Notes under the pieces: model-generated
What the model saw: only the letters and a program-made list of their open reading frames with translations
Told to the model about the DNA's origin: nothing
Databases searched by the model: none
From: a virus
DNA length: 64,000 bases
IMG/VR virus record: IMGVR_UViG_3300042474_000251
Span: 1-64,000 of that record
Reading direction: 5' to 3' (one strand)
Shown: positions 24,101 to 29,800 of the stretch, one piece after another
How the letters are laid out: every line of letters begins with the position of its first letter
Position numbering within the stretch: the first letter of the stretch is position 1
Made by a program: the position numbers and the translations under genes

Positions 24101-26838
24101 ATACATTTAAAAGAAGAACAGCACCTTTTATGTTACTCTCTAAAGCAGTTATGAATAATGTTAAACTTAACATGTCTGGTAGCTTTAGAAGGACATTTAA
24201 GAATAGTTTAGATGAAGATATTCTATCTTATTTAGATGTAATGGCTTACAAGCAATATTTAACTGAGGGTGGTAATTTAGATTACTTATCATCTTTAAAT
24301 AATGCACTTATTTATAAGCAAGAAGGTATTGATTCTATAGTAGATAAAGTAAAAGCTAAAAGAAATAGTAACTCTGAAAAAGCATTATCTAATTTATTCT
24401 TAGATAAATTTATCTTTACAATAAATAGTGAAGACACTAAGAATAAAGATGGTTTAGAATATCTTGAATCTAATAGCTGGTCTAAGTTAAGTCCTACAAT
24501 GGCTACAAGATTAGAAAGTTCTTTTACTGAATTATATAATGATGATCCTAAATTAGCAGTAGAATTGTTTCATTATCTATTAGTTAAAGATGGTGGTAGA
24601 TATAGGTCAGGTTCTTTCTTAAATATAATGCCATTATTTATAATGAGTGATTTCTTTACAGCTACCAAGAAATCTATGGAAGTATTATCTGATGCTAATA
24701 GTTTAGATGTTTTACGTAGTGAAGGTTTTCGTACTACTTTTGGATATAACTTTGATGATCTTATAGATAGTTTTGTATTTAATTATTTCAGAAGTGCTAA
24801 CTTATCATTTAAGGGTCAGGGTATTTCTTATATTTTTAATAAGTTTAATCCTTATACAAAAGGTGAGGATGGAAAATTTACAAAGAATCTTAATCGTACA
24901 GTAAAAATTAATTCAGAAACAGGAGCTATTACAGTGAATGTATTTGGTGGTGTAAGAGAAACTAAAGCTGATAAAAAAGGTGAAGAAAGAACTTTTGTCA
25001 GTGCAACTGGTGATGCTTATACAATTTTTGTTTCTGATAAAGCAGAAGAAGAATCAGGTGGTCCATTAACTGATCAAGAAACAACACGTCTAATAGAAAA
25101 TAAAGAATTCTTAAGTAGGTTTGGTTTTATCTATGATAAGAAACTTTACACCGGTGCACCTCCATATCTTTATTTTGAAGGAACCTTGTATAAATTATCT
25201 GAACTATCTGGTTCAGGTAAGAAAGATAAAGATATAACTTCTTTATTGACTTTTGATGCTGAGATGATTAAAGCTTATGGTAACAAATTTAAATATGTTC
25301 CTGTAACTATTAGAGGAAGTGTTAAAGCTACAAGAATAGGATTTGCATTTGATGGTCAACTTCCTGATGCTAAACAAAAAGAAGGTAATAAAAAATCAGA
25401 AAGTGGTAATTCATCTGGAACTTTAGCTGAAGATGGACCGGTAAAAGGATCATTAGAATATCAAATAGCACTTAAGAAAAAACTAGAGGGTGGCAAAGAA
25501 TCTGCAGTACAAAAAACAAGTGGTAACATATTAAATGATTTAGCTGAGTTAGGAATAATAAAAAAACCTAAAGCATTAATTTATATCAATGATGCTACTG
25601 GAGAAACATTGATTCAATACAATGATATGACTCCTGAAGAAGTCTTTAATTTAGTATCTAGAAATAATCCAGAAGAAACTGAAAATCCTTTTGTAGAAGA
25701 TGTGGCTACTTACACTGGAGAAATTACATCATTAAAAGAGAATGAAATATTTGTATTTGGTTCTAATGAAGGTAGTAGTACAGGTCGAAAACCAACACAT
25801 GGTCTTGGTAATGCTAAAGTTGCAAGAGATAAGTTTGGTGCTATACAAGGACAACCTAGAGGATTACAAGGACAGTCATATGGTATTGTAACTAAGAAAT
25901 TCTGGGATAAAGAAAGAAGCTCTAGTCCTGAAGAGATCAAAAGAGAGATACAAAATCTTTATGCATTTGCTACTAACAATCCGGATAAAATACTTAAGGT
26001 AGCTTACATGGGTGGTCCTGAAGTTGTGGGTAATTCTGGTTATACTAATGCAGAACTGGCATCTATGTTTGCAGCATTTTCTATTCCTTCTAACGTACAG
26101 TTTGAAGTTGAATTTGCCAAAGGAATAAACTTTACACCTTCTACTAAAACAACTACTGGTGTTAAAGGATTTCAGGGATATAAAGGAGGATTTCCAGAAG
26201 AACAAGTTATAGATGGTAAACTTTATAAAAAAGGATCGGAAAATGGAGATCCTAAAGATTATGCAATGAGACAAATTGCAAATAGTGCAATTGTTGAACT
26301 TGCATCTAATAAAGAATCATCATCAAAAACTTCTTTAGGAGAATTAGGATTACCCAAAGAAGGAGATAAAGTTATAATGCTTGCTAGAAATGGATCTCTT
26401 TCTGGAAAAGCTCTTAGAGCTGAAACAAAAGAACAAATAAGACAAGCTAATTTAGATGATGCTGAATTTGTAGTAGGAGATATGGCAGGAGTAGATAGTC
26501 AATTTATAGACTATCTAAAAGAGATAGGTGCTAAATTTACTGTATATCATACAGGAACTACACCTAGAATTCAGTTAGTATCTACTAGTGTTAAAACACA
26601 AGCTCCAGTAGGCACAACCACTGAAGAAAAACTTTCTACTCCAGAAGAGTTTCTTAAAAGTTTATCATCTAAAAAAGTAAATAGTGTTATTCCTCAAGAT
26701 GTTATTGATCTTTATAATACTAAACTAACTGATGGATATAGAAACAAAACTACTATTGAACAGTTTTATAAGTTATTATCTAATGGTAGAAGAATGAATA
26801 TAGATGATGATGATTTTATTAAAAACATGTGTAAGTAA
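12106..26838 (+). CDS. Giant multidomain protein with single-chain RNA polymerase core
   Basis: Predicted protein of 4,910 residues. An Ala-rich hydrophobic helical section spans about 135-300. HEAFH at 1962-1966, with a downstream EEYLADMFEEW segment, indicates a zincin-like domain. Near 3450-3493 the order RIPSQDKHSA, VVIAPNELIE and then DFDVD (D3489, D3491, D3493) matches the catalytic double-psi beta-barrel of two-barrel RNA polymerases, as in crAss-like phage virion RNA polymerases (phi14:2 gp66 type). Residues about 4546-4680 (FVFGSNEG, GAIQGQPRGLQGQSYGI) resemble a phage macro-like (ADP-ribose-binding) family. About 4755-4835 (ARNGSLSGKALRAETK, GDMAGVDSQFIDYL) resemble a Rossmann/SLOG-type domain. 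The most likely role is RNA synthesis from the incoming genome by a polymerase carried in the virion. Functions of the outer domains are inferred. Confidence 0.85.
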   Translation: MEEFDNAIPPLGVEPGLPSNFEGSDAFQASIAPTNEPLISVTDTYAVPGVPVPSAFGSVAVDYDPSNPFDVAKQAMAKPITESDIAFQNSKEKYFQPGYQQTNFDRYYNDSDNFYKLGFNPVSNNEALYNQNRSWYQDLFRAAGGIPALGLSVVQSGYRSLADMATGDFSMTDETGAREFSQIMAERGSTRGGAAGFVSNLALQSGFVAGIAADYLATEALLTGAVALSDGMALPAALAASAAKTAGTIKSISALFDANAARQAYNTIKAMDVAAIGRGALNVAEATAKNIVPNTFKNVKSFITAESPVLGLANSVRGVADFVRDMKQISYATAEASMEGGGVKNDFIDKHINEYITENGVYPDQDRLNRIYEKASDAGFTTGLINAPLILLTNNITFDNLYKGRKRTLGKTASGIVEESKLSGRTLRFSEKTGQFETMGIRQSFAESVRGLKTPKTYLNFASSYFSKNLSEGLQEISQEIISGASTDYYERLYDTPEAGGVVAYLADAYDNLKDQASAQGIEVFASGFLMGGLTGISTAVANRAYGSTKNIIGKIAQAKNPEEYRKAYAEESARFDKIAVELNDAINNGNKILAVDIDNLLVQIKAGTDMVNARKSFDEKAFHDLKDIARFNSIYTALRAGKYDYFLRNLEDMKQMTGAELKEAFDLKDDVTDEEAKQVLDITIDRAGQIKDQYEQFSAFKNPYDINKYKFANTPEAIIAFVNESQSHEAFEEARKTAVFSLHGLEQAKTRMANLTKEMSSIAGVADLGYSDVTATLSIPGIDKEINLLTAEIDASKDITDPGLIEITNNKKKKLKALESLKTNLARIENINDPVEVRKTSYLKKAFTDYMKVLLDEKGTTLNPANIGEAYRIFTDYYALNYDKTNFNKVLSDLYDPNNFIKLAQRERTLIVARDKRRAEFFKKAFNKYAESSKIGVFLKALAETGFVIDLKYLKALDTNTFDELKELILNDPDVKFRDLNSNKLFGSDDPRYADVKKFISEFVIQVAPPVAETVVTESDSLTAEPKETTYVTIDELENLDPYFNFVLTRFYEKENKDRKNNKQAPLTYVEYSLYPAAQNAINAFKELQMLYDTQKKEGQTLEQWFNESQANSDVYNILSRYGIPVAELANILANPNVFVISTLPAGFKLETPAAVNGLFIISGETANKDEEVEYTYILVDNRSNPVDITGAYKTLPIALEAREKLAKTYVSESEGFVFDNKYFENGQIVSDSRGNTYTVVSNAAAIKQAILNNDNPVLELKDETGKIIPRRSARDLFPGAYQKKNPNIAYIQDVNRYNSIYPHKTQEEFDAREEGELAAAARLKDFLLNTPIDDIKNNLTIKLTKNKLKNIRGSYFKIGDKENTNILERKEKISIQILYKGQPIGYLRTIQQLQILGQDGKAINVFKDLTPDLFNRIFDVKKQGDFTKEYINFTKSLGKSFQLQKKFTELLGDKESVELTNEEVQSIAIPYIGLGSYANNDPGVTTDINDLKYSTIEGGYYIIDRSFRYKNGIFVSSTNIITDLKGEARKRADEKVKKGLEISGTDGLNRYLLAVELPNGNIRFVSLVSPELSSDQSQTLIKDINNLAKLARTDNTNNEINYTDASNKEFIFNKVFNAHQPGIFSRFYVDSEGYLVGEFSDNNSFNTSSSTQPFIRYDLANNPLESIDAMIELFNDSIKNGSSLKDNKYKKVKFSKQTFKVSLPESISIREALNNFKSTVGSDVVDKVSFSLNPVKSVVDTNLNKTGLTKEGKSLVEIALERQKAAEAKGGETTSNIQPQASEEDTKKTQDSKTVSSDIFKQYQTKKAERAAFFTAGRNKIKAEYEAAGNPIGNTEAKILFEKTDEAINYDKELEILNQKLLNPDKSDNLDNPDVVALKIIRNSEYQEEDLNKLNEFREWVSKNLPDTFTVEELKTLQENLIAGNMTVGSFVTYLDGVASGIAGVRGRINVGSRTPFKYHEAFHGVFRLLLSEKQIQRYLSSAKKEVLAQINSGKITWKNDAVKGVTSLNQALENLRLSNPLYSMMSKKQLEETLYEEYLADMFEEWKLNVKVPTDYTHKTLFAKIKDLIIAFFKNAFQRNNYQNLFKDIDLGKYANAVTQENRFTRSFEGGNPNIEALKTIKIGIETIQVVGNITRYVEINKYLAGDRATRLIASVASSFHYLRQDPKNNDVSDSDLYDKIFNEYGNFYDPESKYYTDQDNFYEIASDLEDINTAFSTKENREQFKEAAKDYLRVLSYQDGATEDDISNSVDDDGENSNTDARKESYTIGGFGSLSSYVRTYIATTSFQSNSEFGRPIEDGSLIYSTVDSAKVYNGLLSALSGITSEREGLRKLNFLRRNPNTDTSKFIDKLFEDHNITFDLTGEPILNQIVNPGQLLAILKAFEKFKINYKFIGFDPANGIVRIINANSRDDSKAQMTYWENQYQKKYNYDAKAVKSDGPVVLSKLIDVIKGEDKETDINDLAIEIEDTIGIDIQPLYINLSVVHNIPEELRTEDDLAIINGFPDVKPIDIEDLVQISKVISAGIDPFYKKAQTEEDENTSTETDDTKIIDQTFEGAANRLKTIAKGNVVFDETMGATSWINADGERVWGHQSPTYNHKKTRTLRELSDSTKLEEALENLFEANNYLLSTEAFQSILPNINLDRVDGMRLQALFIKDGNVITSNRIVDRGSDGTTAGSLSDVQYLVTNLALYLSGEKIQYTRSNGLPATSVTATINPGVIESSNTIDLVNLPVIKAVETRNKQQVITNDVINAIKSMVKGEYERIRQVQKEINDPEIIKKDGYHTSSKGEKGQRNGPRGLQFIRTASILGIALKEQLQANAIEDIDFNEAIKDVNLKKQITSFYDEYLNKFIDVMVKQNMININEKTQEIQYKTADDGGIGGVPRFLTDGIMLNQEDVNEEMNLLKNLISTKEKDGPNYSTAFKHNLMQIFINHHINSTFFNYLINGDPARFIQAKSLNPAKIAIEEFKRLKGVNANGQSAYTELIAPGLGINQATTELDIATFVDPTYIGKFANESVEEANAQMYITPKTLRHLLFGFGKLTQKQADFLDKIEEGKELSAEEVFGKNGSIAFNGQTNSLKIVYYNNGDNKAGYIKTSAFVLTKQLTTGSDGEALPGKEMLHNLRLSLEKQELNGRLASAVPISGSKGERKNIAASSQDISSDNFSVLDMRYLTLQQENPSNKMEITDPSQIKQLIGVELPADQKIIFNGKEWPAKDLVTLYEMAVAQRVTIKYNSKANKVFGLEDVESEINKSKKAKKTTVDLADFAKYAQNILKNTGATNQEIEFFALDENGNLKYDINNPIVESKFIQLYFTYFTKGVMQEKVPGQSLTLVSSHGYNVVKVYTGQVDELGIPIGEVVRVSDIKADPGKYKNLKTFSEETGVDGYKAGDLYIDKLRHNVPVYDKSGKVTERYSEVVMPAHDKNVYKYLKSGKIPDFIAKGFGIRIPSQDKHSAIGVRIVDFLPVFYGSVVIAPNELIEISGADFDVDKLYNSIKEFFYDKKNKQFVEYGSGKTDKQKFDQYVQYLSREDEDYRVAYAALKEGENNEDKPITQDDLAKLKKRYEEGITEEEEIEEDVNLVEKALKSLNYPSTPKEYAKLYKANGNRDIYVGALNNLILDAKYALTFNDYTSKPTTEFGLGLSTGVENSPRAFQVAHVKPLTDVLDEIKDDIKKLLKSIVKEDSTEEEINEFLDGAYNKAVSTFEEEGYDSTTLLGMYYGWKNNKEGAANIGASVKGNLSWGFLQKLGFKTELPIFSIDGKVYNDYGSELTEDGMRKAYVISALITAMTDNAKERLAAILGLNITALNYVTHMVAVGVSLKTSILFINQPSIKKYFELVKGQEGEFKRQTDYISSEDLMAKAVGIDSWENFLITYSDSGFPKLTKEKLLNQFYSEDLFTQYAVIKQLHFLSKTTPYFNDVATMTGLVKGFAPFMDTFDDIADKFETLTDASEDNIFVGYDEEGKKVNKFKSLLNKAPLTKSLLGIYFDIRNNLKYTFKRRTAPFMLLSKAVMNNVKLNMSGSFRRTFKNSLDEDILSYLDVMAYKQYLTEGGNLDYLSSLNNALIYKQEGIDSIVDKVKAKRNSNSEKALSNLFLDKFIFTINSEDTKNKDGLEYLESNSWSKLSPTMATRLESSFTELYNDDPKLAVELFHYLLVKDGGRYRSGSFLNIMPLFIMSDFFTATKKSMEVLSDANSLDVLRSEGFRTTFGYNFDDLIDSFVFNYFRSANLSFKGQGISYIFNKFNPYTKGEDGKFTKNLNRTVKINSETGAITVNVFGGVRETKADKKGEERTFVSATGDAYTIFVSDKAEEESGGPLTDQETTRLIENKEFLSRFGFIYDKKLYTGAPPYLYFEGTLYKLSELSGSGKKDKDITSLLTFDAEMIKAYGNKFKYVPVTIRGSVKATRIGFAFDGQLPDAKQKEGNKKSESGNSSGTLAEDGPVKGSLEYQIALKKKLEGGKESAVQKTSGNILNDLAELGIIKKPKALIYINDATGETLIQYNDMTPEEVFNLVSRNNPEETENPFVEDVATYTGEITSLKENEIFVFGSNEGSSTGRKPTHGLGNAKVARDKFGAIQGQPRGLQGQSYGIVTKKFWDKERSSSPEEIKREIQNLYAFATNNPDKILKVAYMGGPEVVGNSGYTNAELASMFAAFSIPSNVQFEVEFAKGINFTPSTKTTTGVKGFQGYKGGFPEEQVIDGKLYKKGSENGDPKDYAMRQIANSAIVELASNKESSSKTSLGELGLPKEGDKVIMLARNGSLSGKALRAETKEQIRQANLDDAEFVVGDMAGVDSQFIDYLKEIGAKFTVYHTGTTPRIQLVSTSVKTQAPVGTTTEEKLSTPEEFLKSLSSKKVNSVIPQDVIDLYNTKLTDGYRNKTTIEQFYKLLSNGRRMNIDDDDFIKNMCK

Positions 26839-26843
26839 TAATA

Positions 26844-26851
26844 TAAATTTG
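26844..26851 (+). promoter_or_regulatory. Bacteroidota-type -7 element TAAATTTG
   Basis: TAAATTTG lies in the 17-base gap between the two giant genes, 4 bases before the ATG at 26856. No -33 TTTG was found. Its spacing to the ATG resembles that at 12106, 42050 and 60130. Confidence 0.45.
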
Positions 26852-26855
26852 TATA

Positions 26856-29800
26856 ATGAACGTTTGTCATAACCCCAATACTCCTGAGTTTAAAAGTCTA
26901 TTAGAAATTTATAAAAGTTCTGATTTTGTTCAGGTACTTATTAATTTATATAATGAAGATGTAGATAGTACTGAAATTGTTATTCCTACAACTCTTCAAG
27001 TAGCTGATATGTTACTAACTAGAAAAAAAGTTTTTAATAATAAAAAGAAAGACTTTTCAGAAAAAGTAATGATTAATCTACAGAAATTAGGTTTTATAAC
27101 TAAAGTAAAAAATAACTGGATTATAAAAAAGAATATAACTAATTTAGATGCTAATACTAATGATGCTATAATTCAAAATGCTATTTTATCTTATTTAGAT
27201 TTTTTAGGATTTGATTCTAAATTGGTATCTTTTGATGCTCAGGGTACAGTAACAAAAGTTAATATTAATCCAAAACGTATTAGTATAGAACAAATGACCC
27301 CTAATACTAATACTAAAAATACTGTTAGTATTATTAATCATTTTGCAGATGTATTTCCTCAACTTAAAATAAAAGTAGTTACAGCAGAAGAAGCATTAGA
27401 GATTTATAGTAAAGCTGCAGATTTAGCTAAGTTAAATGTAAATTTTGATGATGTAAAAAGTTTTTATACTAATGGTACAGCTTATCTTATTAATGGTAGA
27501 TTTAATGATAACACTGCTATTGAAGAAATTATGCACCCCTTTGTTGATGCTTTATATGCAGACAACTCTGATTTGTTTAATGGTTTATTAGAGGATGCTA
27601 AAAAGAGTTATCCCAAAATTGTTGAACAAGTAAATATTGCATATAATGCTAGATCTAATTTTGATCTTAAGACCAGAGGTTTAGAAATAGTAACAAAGGC
27701 ACTTGCTAATCATATTAATAAACAGTACGAGCTAGGGGCCCCTATTGATACATTTACTAATAAAGTAAATCAATTCTTTAAATGGTTTGCTAGTATACTA
27801 AATAAATTACTTTCTGCAATAAGTGCCGGTAAGTTAGTAGTATCTCCATCTGAAATAGATAAAGCTACAAGCTTATCTGAAATAGCTGATATGGTACTTA
27901 CTAAAAATGTTAAATTTAATTTTGATATTATACCTAGTGATCTAAGATTATCAATTGAGCCTAAGTTAAGACCAGCTATAGAAAAAATTAAGGGTACTGC
28001 TAATCCTTTACAACAAAAAATTATTGACGATTTAGTATTAAATGATCCTCAGCAACTTGTTCTTTATAAAAATGTTGTTACTAAAGATGGTAATACCAAA
28101 AAACATATTTACATAAGTGAAGCAACTGGTCAAGCGTATACTTCTGTTACTACAGCTATTAAAGGTACTATGGCTTCAGAACAAGAAGAAAAAAATGCAA
28201 TAACATTATTGTTTGGTAATCAAGCGGATGCTATGTTAGAGGGATTAGCTGCTGGATTATCTTTTGAAGAGTCTTTTGTTGAAGCAGGAAATATGGTTAA
28301 ACTTTTAAGTTTAAAACGTTTTCAAGAAGGTAAAGGGTTTGTAAAAGGTATACCAAAAGAAATATTAGAAGAGATCTATAATAAGCTTAATGAATTAATA
28401 CATGATCCTGAGTTTATTGATGAAGGTGCTGTTATTATTCCTCAGATTATTGTTGGTGATTATAATTCTGGAATAGCTGGTTCAATAGATTTATTAGTAA
28501 TTAATACAGATGGTAGTTTAGAAGTTATTGATCTTAAGGCAAGTACTAATAGTATTAATAAAACCAGAGAGCTAAACAATGGTACTGTAGTTAAAACATA
28601 TTCTGATATAAAATATCCACAAGCTCCAGATTCTTTATTAACCGAAGGTACAGAACTTTCTACAAAAGCTCAGCAAGGTATACAGGTTAGTACTTATAGA
28701 AGACTTTTACAAAATTTAAATTACACAGTAAAAAACTCTAGAACAATCCATATACATTTAAAAACAGAAGGTGAAGGTAATAATAGAGAGGTTGTTGCGT
28801 ATGAGTATGAAGGTAGTGTAAATCATAGTATATCAGATAATGATGTATATGTTGATCAGTTAGTAGAGTCTAATGATTCACCAGGCAATAAGTTTAATCC
28901 TAACTATATTAGAAGTAGAGAATTTATTGATAAAGAGGCAATGGCTTCTTTAGAAGAATCACCAGAGACAGAAGATCTACAGTTATTACCGGCCTTAGAT
29001 AAGATAATTGTTAAGTTATCTACTCGTAAACAGATGCTACAACGTATGTTTACAGACATTAAAGGATTTAAGAATAAAACCGAAAGTATAAATAAGCTTA
29101 GTCAATTGCTTAATAGTATGGAGACTGATATTAATCAGACTCAATACAATGAAGCACTTGGTAAATTACTACGTTATACTGAAGAGGATATCAATGATTT
29201 CTTTAAGTATTTAGATAATCCTAATAACTTTAAATCTAAATCTTTTGCTACAGTACTATTAGCTTATGATAAGTTCTTAGAGACTTATAATGATATTGGT
29301 TTAGCTGTAGATTTAGGTAGTCCTGGCAATCAAGCTAAGGGTAAAAAGATACGTGAGATGCTTAAAGAAGCAAGAGAACGTATTGATAAGAGCTATATAA
29401 CTTTTGCGGAATCATTTGTAAGAGAGAATAGTACCAATCCTGATCTTACTGAAGAGGATATTAAAGCAATGCTCGTTAGTACTATTGATGAAGGAACTGT
29501 AGATACAGTTTTAAATTCTTTAGGTGCTTCTACAGATACATTGTTACAGTTAATTAATAAGATATACAAAAGAGGTTTAGCTAAATCTCAGTATGACTTA
29601 GAAGAGTTTACCAATACTGCTTACAGTGCGGGTAATAAACTAGTTGAAGAATCTGTTAAGGCCGGAATAAAAGCAGAAGATGCATTTCTATACATGTTTG
29701 CTAAAAATCCTGATGGTAAACTTAATGGTAGATATGTAAACAGAATTGGTTATCAGTACTGGAAAATGTTTTATGATTTAAAAGAGAAGACTACTGATGA

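Noticed and set aside
25710-26274. Minus-strand frames opposite the end of the RNA-polymerase giant
   Set aside because: Composition (Phe/Ile/Ser/Cys-rich) is that of an antisense shadow of the well-supported plus-strand macro-like domain.
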